From NCBI GenBank assembly GCA_008360975.2, contig CM039189.1, forward strand, positions 13,272,056 through 13,336,055: a stretch of 64,000 nucleotides of DNA, written 5' to 3'. Below, piece after piece: positions 1 through 12,517 of this stretch. The DNA comes from Lichenostomus cassidix (lineage: Eukaryota; Chordata; Aves; Passeriformes; Meliphagidae). The notes beneath the pieces are model-generated. The model saw only the letters and a list, made by a program, of their open reading frames with translations, had not been told where the DNA came from and did no database searches. The translations under genes and the position numbers were made by a program. Numbering within the stretch: the first letter of the stretch is position 1; every line of letters begins with the position of its first letter.

Positions 1-3000
1 CTGTAGTTTATGAGTTTTGCATGTTCAGAAATTAATTCCTCAGAAGTTTCAATATCTTTCTCTACAAGAATAGAACATTTTGGGGGCCATTGTGATAGGT
101 AGTGTCACATACAGGAGTTTCCCAGTAATATAGTTATGATCAGAAGTTATCCTAAGGTAAAAAATAACAATAAAAATCAACCAGGTTTGGAGACTTAGAA
201 GAGAGAATTAATTGGTTATGACTAAAAATCTACCTGGTCATTAACTATAATATCAGCATAAGGAAGAAACAGACTGACAATAAAAAGGAGAGGGAAAAAA
301 ACCTTACTTTTTTCAGCATAGTTTTTCCTACATTCTTTTGCTACTGTATTAATATTTAATAATAATAATCACTGTCTTAATCATACACAGACTATTCTGA
401 ACTTCAGGAAAAGTGGGGTTTTGGTTCTCATGCTCTGAGCTTCTCAGTTTCTTGGTCTTTCTACTCAAAAGTACTCTGCCTCTGAGTCTCACATTCCATT
501 TTGTAACACAAGAAAGTTCTGTCTAATGGAATTTCCAAAAGAAAGGCATATATTATTTACATCTGTAGCTATGTAGCTACCATTAAAAAAATTGTACTTT
601 TTTCTTCCCTGGTATCTTTTTCTTCAGTATTGTTGGTGCTATGTTTCATGAATAAGTACACACTATGAAAAAGACCCCTACCAGGAAATACCACAAGAAA
701 GCAAGAAGGTCTTTTCATGTTAACTAACTGTTAAGCATGTTTAGTCAAAAAAAAAGGAAAAAAAAACCCTAAAAAGCCCACAGGAATGCTTTTTGTTGTG
801 GCATTCATTAAGAACAAAGGCATAAGCCAGCCTCTCAGGCAGCCCATTTTGACAGATTTGAAACCCATGCAGTTTCATTAACCCTGGCTCTTGTGAATCT
901 CCCAGTGCAGTAATACATACTGCAGTTAGACACTATCCATCAAAATGATAATATGTTGAAAACTGGATCACAATTTCTTTAGATTAAGATGTTCTTTATA
1001 TTGCAAAGTGTTCCAAAATGAGAAGTACCTCTGCAAGTGGATTTGTTCTCAAGTTCTTTTAAGTGTACACTTTAATTGCTATTCCTGCTTTATCTAATCA
1101 TCACCAGAATTACTGAATCTCAACACATTTGATAAAATTAAGCCTTGTGGTGATGAACCTGGGTAATGTTTCATCTAAGTCAGAAAGCTTGTGAAAGGGC
1201 AGTGTATTTTACCATTAATTTTACCATAGGGAAGTTAAAATATTTTCCAAATTTGCATGTGCAAAAATAAACAAACAAAAAGAACCCTCAGATATGCAGG
1301 GTGAACCACTCAGTAAAAGTGTCTGTTACTGATTTCTACCGAGGCACTGAAACAAAGACACTTTGAACCCATATCCATAAATGTTAAAATAAAAACGTCT
1401 AGCTACTGATTGAACACTAAAATTGAGCCAGCTGCAAACTTGGTGCACAGGTGTCAAAAGTCCAAGAAGTGGCATTGACTAACCTGACACACTATTGCTC
1501 TGTTCAACAACGGCCAAGTTGAACTGAAAACCTTGGTGTGCCCTAAACTGTGTGACATCACTGAAGTTATACCAGTGGCTATGTAGGATCAAGCCCCTAA
1601 TACTGTAAAATAGTAATTTCATCTCACAAAACAAGAAACACTGCCTCCTCAGAATTGCTGGGAAGGGGAATATTGGGTCTCCAGTATGTATGTAATATAG
1701 AAAGGCCCATAGTCACATAGCTTAAATTCCTTTTAAGTCATTGCGTCTAGTATTTCCCATGGGCTCAGCACCTTTTATGGTCTAGATAAGAGCCAACAGG
1801 TAATGTAAGGCACAGGGACAAAGTGAAATTTAAACTGTGTGAATGTAGGTACTATTGAAAACAGGTGATATTATTATCTTCTTTTCACCTGTGTAATAGA
1901 AACATTTTCTATAGCTTGTTGTTTGACATTAATGGATAACATGTATGAGAAAGCCCACTCCATCTGTTCGAGAGTTTTCTTATTATTTGTCCCAGAGGTA
2001 AGAACTGAAAGCTATAGCATTTACTCATTACAACTGCAGTGACTGGAGCATAGGAAAGTGTAAAATAGAGATTTAAAAACAGACTCCTAAAAAAGAGATA
2101 TACTGGATCTAAAATACAATATGGCCTAATTCTAACACTGTTGAGTAAAAGATTTTTCTTGCCATGAGACAAATAAACAGAACTATATACAGGCACAAAA
2201 CCAGCCCATTTTGAAACATATGTCAAGTATTTTCTTAAGCTTCCAAACTCTGTAAATTTCTAAATATGCCTGAGGAAAAATAAAATTTACCACACATCAT
2301 TTCTTACATAATAAATTTGCAACCCACTACTTTTTATAAATGGAGATGCTTTTCTCCAAACACAATTGTTTAAGTTTTATGCCTCTATACTAGTTCCTGA
2401 GAGATGTAGGGAATACTTGAACTTACTTCTGGAAAGGACCACCCTAGGTTTTTGTAAGTACTATTTACTGTAAACAGGTAGCATGATTTTATTTTGACTT
2501 TTTTGCAAAACATCAGCAAGTAGATTCTTGTTTCAAAGACAATATTAATTATTTACAGACTTTTTCTGAACACAAAACCAGACCCCAGACTATACTGATG
2601 AACATTTACTTTATGGCATTGCTATTGGTATGAACAAAAAAGCATTTTGGATAGGACTAACAATATAATTAAAACATAATCACAAAAAAAACTTTAATGA
2701 ATGTATGAGTATTTGATCAAATCCATAAAAGTGAACCAACATCAGCTGCCAACCTCTCTCTGGCAAATCAATGATGTGAAGACAACAGCCTGAAGTAGCT
2801 TTATGAACCTTAGCTCTCATACTGGCAAATCACAGAAACACTACACTAACTTGCTGTGAATAATGCCTTCCAATTCACAAGGGAAAATGCATAGTCCCTA
2901 AAAAATGGATAGTTTCTCTCTCTTTAAATCCTTTGATTATTAAAAAAGAAAAAAGTCTACACCTTGCACCTTGCACTATAACTACTAAAATCTTTCATTA

Positions 3001-6000
3001 TTAGTCTGCATTGCCTCCCTGTCTATGTAATGTTTCCTTACCATGTAATTTTCATTTCATCTTAAATGTTATTTTTATTTTAAGCACTATTTCCATGGCC
3101 ATACATTTTTCTATGTGCTGGTTAAAGCATTAGCAGGTGATTGATTCCCATCATCATGGGACTCACTCCAAATACGTTTGATATTTAAATAGGAACTAGC
3201 CATTGACTCCGTAATCCTTTGTGCCACACTTGTCCTGTGAAAGTACAACGACAAAAGGCAGGTCCAGTATTTGTCAGGATACCCTCGCTGTCTCCTCTAT
3301 CCCCACAGGCAGTGACTGTAAATGTCTGTGACTTCAGGTTGGTGGTGTGATATTACTGTGCACATTCCCAGAGGGAGCTCTGCGAAAGGACATTTGCATT
3401 CATGCTAAGACAGAGAACTCAGCTGCCTTCCACAGGCACTGTCTGCCCAAGACAAAATGACTGACTGCTACATGGAGAGAAAGCTGAAGGACATGAACAT
3501 ATTGCAGGATGTTTGGTCAAAGATTAAGGCTCTTTTCTCAAGAGACCCAGCAAAAGAAGAAAAATAAGAGATGCATGTGCTGAGGCCTCCCTGCTCACGT
3601 AAATGCGTATTCAGTGTTTCAAAACTTGCCAAATACATAAAATTTATTTCATTTTCTTTTCTCCTAATCATGAAAATCTCATAAAGAAGAGTTTGAATGT
3701 GAGGTTATAGACTACTGATCTTGCTATCAATGAAATTTTGAGTTGCTTGTGGTCATAGGCATAGGCACTATTCTCTTTGCCTCCAGAGACCAGTTTGGTA
3801 GCTGAGCTATACAACATGAGGTCACATTTGACTTTGCTGATCACACGGGTGGATCAACTCCAGGGTCTCTTGACTGTCCTCTTTTGGGCCACAGGTAGAT
3901 GAGGGCTCAGCACAGAAGCATGCAGGGAATTAGGCTGTTTTAGCAAGACAACTTCTGTATGTAATCAAGGCCTATATATCTTAATTTTTTAATATCTACA
4001 AAATCTCAGCAAATAATAACAATAAACATTTTACTGAGATTTAAAGAAAATAACACAAACAAAAACCCCAAACAAACACCTCACTGACAAATGACAGAAA
4101 AAATCTCACACATACATTCCCCTAAAATCACACACTCAGTACACCACTGTGTGGAAATACCAATACGTTAAAATAGCACAGCCATATTCAGTTTTGATTC
4201 TGTAAATGCTTACAAATCTATTTATATTTTACATATAAAAATTTGAAGGAAAAAATCCTTCTTATAAAAGTTGCAAGCACATAGAGCCAGTAATGATTTT
4301 CATGATCATTTGATATTTGTTTGTTATTAAGAAACATATCAATCTCTGCCTTGAATTCTGACTGACTATTTAGCAAGATTTCATTTTATTTCCCTATAGA
4401 ACAGAAAGGCTGATGAGAAATTGCTTGAAAGACCATGTCCCTCAGTAACCAATTCCAGACAGCTTGTATGACATTTCCCTGGGAATGTAAAGGAAAAACT
4501 GAGAAAGAGAATAAATTCACTTGGGGCCTCTCCTTCAAGCTATGAGCAAATGAATCCCTGTTTGTGGTTCTGCTGCAGGCTTGGAATATGGTAAAGTTGT
4601 GGGATTAGCAGAAATCAGACATTCCTGTCTCTGAAATGAAAACTTTACTTACTATATTCAGAAGAAGAACAAGACACAAGTAGAAAAAGTTATGAAAAAT
4701 ACCATTCTGTAATTTAAATCTGTCTGGTGTGGGTCTAAATATATAGTTCTGGCCATTTTCAAAGAATGTCAGAATTGGTATTTACCATGGGCACATCTGC
4801 ATAAAATTATACACAGACAGAACATCTTTCTTAACTAAAGAAAAAAAGTTTTATTATTGTCCTTTAGATGTATTTTTTTCTCTATATTAAATTAATATAA
4901 CAAAATATTTATGAAAGCTTAATAAACATCCAGACTTTTGATATGGACAAAAAATATTTTATTAATTGATATAGTAACACAAGCCTATGGAAGAAAAAAA
5001 TATTGCTTTGGAAAATGTTTTCTGAAGGACAATCAGCAAGTCATTACTTTTAAACCCCAAAAAGTACTTTTAATACCATATACAACTGAAAATTGAATGG
5101 CACAAACGACACTCCGGAGAACAAACAGTAGCATAAAAAGCAGCATTTACCAATTAGTCGGTCTACATTAAAGCATACACTGTGATATGGCAATTACAGA
5201 AGTACTTCTGGTGTGCAAGGCATGCACTGGGGATAAAACTAACTAAAAATGCAGCACTAGAAAGTATGAGAAAACATTTTAATGTGTACACCTACAGAGA
5301 GTAAAATATAAACCAGAAGTATGTAATCACAGACTGTTTCCTTGAGACAACATGCTGAACAGACCAAGGAAGAAAAAACCCAGGAACTAGTGTGTGTAAT
5401 CTGACTATACAATGAACATAATGACCAGTGTATTTGAGATTTGCTGTTATTATCTCTAATTTGCTAGCCAGACTGTCTTTTCTCTAACACATTCAGTATG
5501 TGACACTACACTGGAAGTATGCAATACTGCAAATCCTTTGAATGGACTTCTTGGAAGTTTCTTATAAAATCAGAAAACAGGGAACTTGGCTTTTAATTAA
5601 TATAGCATAGGTGTCATATCTTTCCCACAGATTCAAGCACTGGTAGGAAATGTAAAATGACATCTGGTTGAATTGGATTTTTTTCAGTTCGAGTTCTGGA
5701 TCGCTGAAAATGCCTGGGTCACAGAAGCCTCTTTTCTCTGGACAGCAGAGAATTTCATTCAAAAAATTAGTTTTAAATTCTTCCAAATAGTTGCAGCTAA
5801 GAGAAAACATGTTTTGGCCATGGCTTTTAGCAAGCTAAGCCATTTTGAATTCTGCAGGCTTGGTATGTCATTGCAAAGACACATGAGATTTGATTATGTT
5901 GTCATGTTGCATCCCTCAGCAGTTCATTGACACACTGCAGGCTCTTGATCCAGTTTTTGTGCTTCTTTCTAAGTTTCTCTTTGAAAGCTCCAGGGCCAAA

Positions 6001-6926
6001 GAACTATGGATACTGACAGCATTTATTTTCACGTGAACAAGTACTTCACTTTAACTGGTTCTTACCCTGTTTTGTGGAAGATACAGAACAGGAAGAGCCA
6101 GCCCAACAGCAGCACACAACAGTTACGTTATTCAGTTCTGCCACTACTTGGTTACATCAATTCTCAATACAAAAAGTCAGACAAGAAATATTGAGGGTGA
6201 ACCCTCACATCTCAGTTAAACCAATGGTATAAGAAGCTACTTTAGATAAGGATTTTCATTCTGACTTTAATTGCTATCTATGGAAATCAACCCTCCAATA
6301 TGCCTCTGTAGGCTATTTTAAATACTTTTGAAGTTGCAGTCAGTTTATGGACAATTAATTTTCTGATGCCTTCATGTGAAGCCAGTGGGGATCACCTAAA
6401 CATCCACACTGATCTCTGTCTAAGAGACATCACTCCAACTGTGATCACACAGGTTCTCTTACTGTGTCCCATTTGAGTTACATGACATAAAAGCAACATA
6501 TCTAGATTTCAAAATTAATGTTAGCATAGTCAGGGCATAAAGTCAATATGTTGCATGGTCCTGGCATGGGTAAGACTATTTCGGCCGTTCCCCAAACAAA
6601 AGGATATTAAAATTTTAAGACACAATTTACTCCAAGGTAATGTCTCGGAGGCTGTTCAACACAAATTAAGGGCTGATACCTTCCTTATGTTTCTTTTTTT
6701 TCTGGGGAATACAACTGATGGTACTAAATCAAGACTATCTTTAAGATCATTCCATAGGAAAATATTCTGTATATCACCCAAACATCTTTCTATCATAATC
6801 TGCAGGAACAAAGAGATCAAACATCTCTAGTTTTCCCTTTGATTTTGAGGTCATTAAGTGAGTGTGGGATTTTGAAGGTTAAAACAGGTAGGATCCACTG
6901 ATGGGAATGAAATCCACTTTAGAAAT
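1..6926. other. Non-coding AT-rich stretch
   Basis: No gene is recognised in this stretch. It is AT-rich, CpG-poor vertebrate-type sequence with stop codons frequent in all frames. The longest open frames (about 105 codons on the - strand at 1909-2226 and 85 codons on the + strand at 5673-5930) lack recognisable motifs and look like chance. Visible minor features are an interrupted A-run at 747-766, a 7-bp duplication (ACCTTGC twice) at 2961-2974 and an A/C-rich tract at about 4054-4081. Nothing here decides between intergenic DNA and an intron. Confidence 0.7.
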
Positions 6927-7001
6927 CATATATATACATACACATATATGTGGGTATGTATGTGTATATGTGTGGAGAGAGAGATGTATGTATACATATA
7001 T
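6927..7001. repeat. Alternating purine-pyrimidine (TA/TG/CA) microsatellite
   Basis: About 75 bases of mixed TATA, CATA, TGTA and TGTG dinucleotide steps, interrupted by a short GAGAGAGAG run near 6975. The pattern is directly visible. It is a compound, imperfect microsatellite. Such tracts are length-variable and, in supercoiled DNA, can adopt left-handed or cruciform structures. No gene association is visible. Confidence 0.85.
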
Positions 7002-8408
7002 TGCCAGGTATAAATACTGAGCTGGTAGGTCATATGTCTCAGATCCCTTCTACTTTACACAACGTAAAGAGAACATTTGAAATACTTAGTGCTTTGCAAG
7101 TCCTGACAAATAGCAAGAAAGCATGTTTTCTTCCTGCTTCATTAGAGACACTAGTAGTTAATGTTTGTGGAATATCAATAATGCAGTTTGCAGTTCTGCA
7201 TAATTAAAGACACCCTATGTTAATAAAATAACTCGGAAAGAGATGCAAAACACAAGACATAAATCCTCTGATGCCTTTGGCCTAAACTTAGATAAGTTTA
7301 ATTACAATGATGTTGTTGTACTGTACCCTACAAAAATATTTTTTTTGTCACTTAAACCTATCAAAGTTTACACCCATTTATGACGTTTGTGAAGAAGAGC
7401 AAACAATATAATGGCCCTCAAGTGGATACTTAGAGTTTATGGATTACTAGAATACACATCTGCACTAAAGCTCATGAAAATGGAGGAAGCTTTCTGACAG
7501 AGAAAGCTACAATCTCTTATTTTAAGGATCTCCTGAAAAATGAAAGAAGCCAGTGTGCTGCTACTATGGAGAATAATTTAACGTAGCTTTCTGGATCACG
7601 AATTTAATTATAATTGGGCAGCTCAGTGTTGGCTTGGGGTTTTTTGAGGGAGGAGAAAGAAAGCAGAAGATAGGTTTCTACTCTTACCCCCTCTTTGATT
7701 CTCTTAAAAGGAATGAAAAAAATCTCCATAAATAGTCCACCTGAAAGCCAATACTCGTGGTCTATACTTTGTTCATGTAGACATCACTGTACAGTTTCCA
7801 CAAGTCACTAACAAATAATCAAACTTCACTGAGAAAGTATAAGTCAGTTCTAGAGGGAGATGTCCTTGCCTACACTGGGGGGTTGGAATCAGGTGATCCT
7901 TAAGATCTCTTCCAACCGAAACAGTTCTGTGATTCTATGAAGTGTCCCAGAGCTAAGTCACACAAAGCAATATGGCAACAATGGCAAGCAGAGGAAAGAA
8001 AAATCTATAAATTTGTAAGAAAAATACTAATACAAATCTTTTATAATTTCCCCCATTTACAACTTCCTGAAACTACAGATGAATTTTGGTCATATTTAAT
8101 ACTAGGTTTATCTCCCTAAAACTCCATTTTAATTTTCATTTTTACAATTTGATTCCTGCTGAGGAAGAAGATTCACTTAACTGTACGTATGAATGGGCAA
8201 TGAAGTTATGTCTTCCAACATTAAACTACCCTCCTCATCTGCTTACTATTCATAGATACCCATGCTTTCCAAGAACATACACAATTACGATGGAATACCA
8301 AGTTCAGACTAATTAACTTTCTATATCACAGGCAAAGCTATATAACTTTCTTGGTGATTTCTCCACAGAACCAAGCTGAAGTGATTAGAGGTTTGACAGT
8401 GAGAAGAG
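7002..8408. other. Non-coding stretch around the first CR1 fragment
   Basis: Apart from the CR1 end at about 7855-7940, nothing here is recognised. Open frames of 60-85 codons (7937-8119 and 8086-8316 on the + strand) overlap one another and the repeat border. They have no motif and are treated as chance. Confidence 0.65.
7855..7940 (+). mobile_element. CR1 LINE, 3'-terminal fragment (+ strand)
   Basis: This is the extreme 3' end of a 5'-truncated chicken-repeat-1 (CR1) non-LTR retrotransposon. It starts with GAGATGTCCTTGCCTAC, continues through the GGGGTTGGAATCAGGTGATCC block and the TCTTCCAACC block, and ends in the CR1 3' repeat TTCTGTGATTCTATGA. CR1 elements have no poly-A tail and end in such 8-bp repeats, which fits. 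Only about 85 bp remain and no reverse-transcriptase sequence is present, so the copy is dead. Divergence from the usual family consensus is modest to moderate by eye. CR1 of this kind is typical of birds and other sauropsids, and it is the main evidence for the host lineage. Confidence 0.9.
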
Positions 8409-8500
8409 CAGCCTCTAATGTGGACTGTTGCTCCTGGCAGCCTCTAATTTGGACTGTTGGTCCTGGCAGCCTCTAATTTGGACTGTTGATCCTGGCAGCT
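8409..8500. repeat. 29-bp tandem repeat, three copies (minisatellite)
   Basis: Three head-to-tail copies of a 29-bp unit lie at 8409-8437, 8438-8466 and 8467-8495, followed by CAGCT of a fourth. The unit begins CAGCCTCTAAT and ends TCCTGG. Copies 2 and 3 differ at one position, and copies 1 and 2 at two (G/T in AATGTGG versus AATTTGG, and the base before TCCTGG, which is C, G then A). The near-identity suggests recent expansion by slippage or unequal exchange. There are no spacers, so it is not a CRISPR array. Copy number may vary between individuals. Confidence 0.95.
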
Positions 8501-10560
8501 TTAGCCCAAACTTACACATGGCATCAAAAGCTATTTCTGAACTATCTCCAGTGCTACCCCATGGCTCTGTCTGTCTACAAGAATGAAGCTGCTCTGCTCC
8601 ACCTTAGGTGACTTCATCTAAAAATTCTCTTCGGTTTATGGAGACTTCAGGCTGGATATAGAGTTTATAGAATTTCCCGTTCCAGGAAGGAAAGGGTTAC
8701 ATATCCATTAGTGTTAAGTCTGTACTTTCATCCGCAGTGAAAATTTAGTATAATGGGTTTTTCTATCCACAGCATCTACCTAGGCTCAACTGCTTCTGGG
8801 CTTTGTCTTATGCTTCGGAAAAGAAAATGCCCAAAACAGCATTAAATGCTCTTAGTGTCTGAAAAATACTGATAACATTTGTCAAAGTGTTTCCATATTC
8901 ACAGAGTACCTATGGGAAACATAACTATTCCCCAGCATAGACTGATGAAAAATTATTTGCTCACTTGAGGTTTCAATTGAGTGAAATGATATCATGTCAT
9001 GGAAATGTAATATATTAAAGGAAGACAACCTTCCCCTTCATTATACATCTGTTTCAAAATCAATTTTTACCAGCACTAGAAGAAATTACTGAAATTATAA
9101 TATAATGTAATATAACATAATATAATATAATATCATTTATGTTATAATTTAGCGCTTCGGGATTTTTTCTGTATTACATCTCTTGGTAGTTTTTTTTCCA
9201 CGTGAAGTTCATTTGCATAAAACAGTGCTAGGGTGTTGAGGGAATGTATCCCTTCCTGACATTAGATGCATCAGTGGCAGTGATGCTAAAACCAAAATTA
9301 AGGAGAACTGCATTCTTGATAGATGGGAAAAGTGAGCTTTTAAATGTTTAAGCAGCCTTGTTTTCACTGAGAGCATCTAGGTAAACATAGTAAGGGATTT
9401 GCAAGTTACTTTTCCTTAAAATAAAATGAGAAAGAGGAAGTCTAAAGTAGACTATGTCAGTCTAATACTAAGCTATCATATCAGCTTTTTCTATTGATTG
9501 AAGGAAAATTTCAAATTTAGCTCAGCTGAACTGTGTAGACTGCACTAAAAAGGACATGATGCATAGATCAAAATGCATAAAATAGTATGTAAAATCAGTA
9601 GAATGTTTCTGTTACTACAGTGGTCTTTGCATCTCTCCTGTAAAGCCTCATGCAACTAATAAAACAGACTGTTGTAAACCCATCAGGATGAAAATGCAGA
9701 GTTAAAATTCTGACCTGGGATTTTCTCAAGGGTGAATCCCCCTTGTCATTTAAGCACTGTGTTAGATGAAAGCTTAGCCCTGTGCTGATCTAAATAATCA
9801 ATGTGGCATTATTCGGAGTTCTGTCACAAATCTGTATGATTCTTTGCCAAATCTTGTTCTTTTCCATGCATGGCATGTCAAGCTGATGAAGGAAGGCTTG
9901 TATACTGGGAAAAGATTTTAATTAATTGCAAGATTAAAGTATTGTCATGAAACAGATAAATAGTTCTCATGAGTCCTCACTAGGCTTCCAAAGCAGCAGT
10001 GTCAAGAAGAAGCTTTCGTATCTTCAGTGCTTCTGCTCAATTTCCCAGAAAACACGACCCAGCAGCACATCCTACTTGTACTGTACCAGCCAGCATCCTG
10101 CAAAAACCCCCATGCAGGCTGCAAGCAGAGTCACAACCTCGACCTTTTCTCCATGCTTTGTGACAAGAAATAGTACAGTATTTTTCATTTAAAGGTATAG
10201 CACACTTAAAAATACAGATTTGGTACAGCCAGTATCCAGGCATTTTGTATTACAATAAGCTTACTCTAGCTACATTTATGAAGTTCCCAGAATAGCTTTT
10301 TTCTGGATTTACAGTATCTTCCAGGATATATGCCCTCTTCTGTAACATATGGATTTTTCCCTTTTTTTAAATCCACCTCTTTTATGTGGTTTATTACTAG
10401 ATGAGTAATTCAATGGAAAAGGAGAGAGAGAGGAGCATTTATTCAAAAGAAACTGAAATCATTACATCAGCTTTGTGACACAAGACATTGATGAGAAGGT
10501 AGAAATTTCTGCAGTGGATGGAGAACAGCAGAGCTGTTACTTCATTACTTGATATTTTTG
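8501..10560. other. Non-coding stretch, nothing recognised except an AT microsatellite
   Basis: This AT-rich sequence has no recognisable gene. It includes the TATAA-type repeat at 9095-9134. The overlapping open frames at 9947-10192 (+) and 10037-10243 (-) are antisense shadows of each other and have no motif. Confidence 0.65.
9095..9134. repeat. TATAA-type AT microsatellite
   Basis: Imperfect repeats of TATAA, with the variants TGTAA and CATAA, run for about 40 bases. This is a simple low-complexity tract that melts easily. TATA-box-like strings inside it should not be read as promoters. Confidence 0.85.
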
Positions 10561-10891
10561 TCAGGAGCGTGGTAAAGTTTGCATCAACACCTTCTTTAAT
10601 ATTTTGAGCACAATGAGAAGGATATTAAACTAATAGCAAACAAATTAATTCATCAATTCTGCCCTACCATAGATAAGCTTAACAAAATAAATGGTATCAA
10701 TGGAACCTATATTTTATTTCCTTGTAATTATCTCTAAAAAAATCAGAGAAGCGCTTTGGTTGGCTATTTCTGCTAAATCTATCAGCTGTGAAATAGTTAA
10801 CAACAAAGCTTTCCTCAGGCTCCCTCAGAGGCAGCACCCACCATGAAGGGGGCAGCACATGGTATCATTTTCTTGAAGCTACTGTTTCAAG

Positions 10892-10911
10892 CTGTCTGCA
10901 GATGCAGACAG
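10892..10911. repeat. Short perfect palindrome (9-bp arms, 2-base centre)
   Basis: CTGTCTGCA at 10892-10900 is the reverse complement of TGCAGACAG at 10903-10911, separated by GA. The arms are too close for a stable hairpin loop, so a dimeric protein-binding site is more plausible than an RNA structure. Palindromes this size are expected a few times by chance in a window this long. Confidence 0.8.
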
Positions 10912-11156
10912 AAATCAAGGCAACTGCTTAGGCTCATTTGACATTTTGAAGGTTATCTTTGTAACCATAAGGAGAAGAAGCTTAATTACTTCTTCAATGA
11001 AAGCTCAGATTCTGAAGCACTATTATGTGGCACATTCAAAATGAACTGCAATTTTGTAGCAATTTAGGTGACTGCATAATCACATTACACACTGGCCCCT
11101 GACAAGATTATAAATGTATGTCTAAGGCTGTAGATAAATATGGGTGGTGCCCTTAC

Positions 11157-11218
11157 CTGGAGGAGTGCGGAGGCCCCTTCTCCACATTAAAACAGCAAAG
11201 GACCATAGAGCTAAACAT
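11157..11218 (-). other. Exon-like segment ending in a strong splice donor (candidate)
   Basis: On the - strand an ATG at 11218-11216, with A at -3, opens a frame of 20 codons plus two bases. It ends exactly at CCAG|GTAAGG, whose GT is the complement of AC at 11155-11156. The frame reads MFSSMVLCC and continues with a Pro-Pro-His-Ser-Ser end. The last part is locally GC-richer and keeps a CpG. It could be an alternative first exon, a non-coding-RNA exon, or a chance donor. An in-frame TAG lies some 13 codons upstream of the ATG. No partner exon was identified, so this remains a candidate. Confidence 0.15.
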
Positions 11219-11338
11219 GCTGCATTTTGCATTTATACATAAAAGTGTGCAGAGCTAAACTTGCAGATCAGGACATTTATGTATTTTAATGTGAAAGCTA
11301 AACTTCCTATGATTGCAGTATTTCCTACAGTATTTAAC
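11207..11338. repeat. Diverged 44-bp tandem duplication
   Basis: Two adjacent 44-bp units, 11207-11250 and 11251-11294, match at 28 of 44 positions by hand count. The matches form ordered blocks: AGAGCTAAAC at the start, CATTTAT in the middle and a TGTG block at the end. A third AGCTAAACTT follows at 11296, about 43 bp after the second, and the rest of that unit has decayed. The ordered blocks and constant spacing argue for an old duplication or a repeated binding-site array rather than chance. Confidence 0.6.
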
Positions 11339-12490
11339 AGAAACTACTTCTGAGACTCGTTCTTTGGAAACCTGGCAAGGCTCAAGAGGACTCTTAAGCT
11401 GTTTCATGACAATACTGTAATTGTGCAATTAATTAAAATCCTCTCCTCAAAATAAAACATCTTCAGCATGTTTCCTAGCTGCCAAGTTTCCGAAGCATAC
11501 TGGAAAGCTTTCCCCAGCCTGTCTGCTGGACCCTGAAACCCCCAGGGAACTTTTCTCACCTCTTCCTATGAAGACCTTCGGGTGCCAAGCATCAGTTTAG
11601 TATCAGTCCAGCTCGAAGGAATGGGGTTCCCACATTAGCAACCTATGCATCTGTTCCCTACCAACCTCCCCCAGGATCAGTGGCACATACCCCAGGCATT
11701 CAGAAAACTACTTCTGTGGCATACCATCTCCATGGCTGACCAGAGGAGTAGTATGATCAAACTGTAGGTATCATTGGGAAGTCAGCTAGAGTTTTCCACA
11801 GTCCTCAGGTGACTCTGAAATCTATTCTGTGATGAGAACCAAAGCACAGTAAGTGGGGATAATCCAGAAATTCAATTCAAAATCACACCAAAACTGAATT
11901 AATATTCAAACAGAATGCTAATATAGGTGCACCCATTCAGAGGTTAAAGTCTGGAGCCTGTTTCAGGTTCTCTGCCTACATAGCACTTAGTGTATTTTTT
12001 CCCAAGCACAATAATACCAGTAATAAAATATCAGAGACCAAATGAGATTTACTGTAGGACAAAGGCAGACATTGCTTCCCAATCAGTAAAGAATGCAATT
12101 TATTCCAAATTGTAGCCTTCTACTTTTGCTCCAGGAATACTTTTTATATGATTTTTTTCTCAGTATTGATTGTGATCTAATGTATATGTATTTTCTTTAT
12201 GAGTTCATCAAAATTTAAAAGGAAAAATTTTAACAATTTCTACAGATATGAAGAGGGACATAGAGTGGAAACTCTTAGGCATACAGTCATACTCTAAACA
12301 GTTCCTAGTGCTCTTGGTAGAAGAGGAAACACTATTGACTTTGAAAGCTATCATCTCATATTCCCTCAGCGTCACTATAAATGATCCATAAGGAATTAGG
12401 GCTGATGCTAACAAGCCACACTTCCTGATTGTGCTAAATGTGTTACCAGGTTCAGCCACAGGCTTCTCATATAAGGCCATGATCTTTCCT

Positions 12491-12517
12491 CTTTTTTTTT
12501 TTTATTTTTTTATTTTA
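12491..12517. repeat. T-rich tract
   Basis: Runs of T interrupted by single A bases, about 27 bases long. This could be the remnant of a poly-A tail on the - strand or plain slippage. No target-site duplication or adjoining element is recognisable. Confidence 0.8.

Larger units (their letters stand above)
10561..11460. other. Complex non-coding block, possibly constrained
   Basis: Composition is more balanced here than in the surrounding sequence, low-complexity tracts are rare, and several ordered motifs occur: CAGCTG near 10785, a 20-bp palindrome at 10892-10911, a diverged 44-bp tandem duplication at 11207-11294 and a minus-strand splice-donor-like site at 11155. No long open frame spans it. 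By pattern it resembles a conserved non-coding element or part of a long transcript. This is inference, because conservation cannot be seen from one sequence. Confidence 0.25.

Noticed and set aside
8409..8500. CRISPR-like repeated units
   Set aside because: The 29-bp units are directly adjacent with no spacers, and the window is vertebrate DNA. It is a minisatellite.
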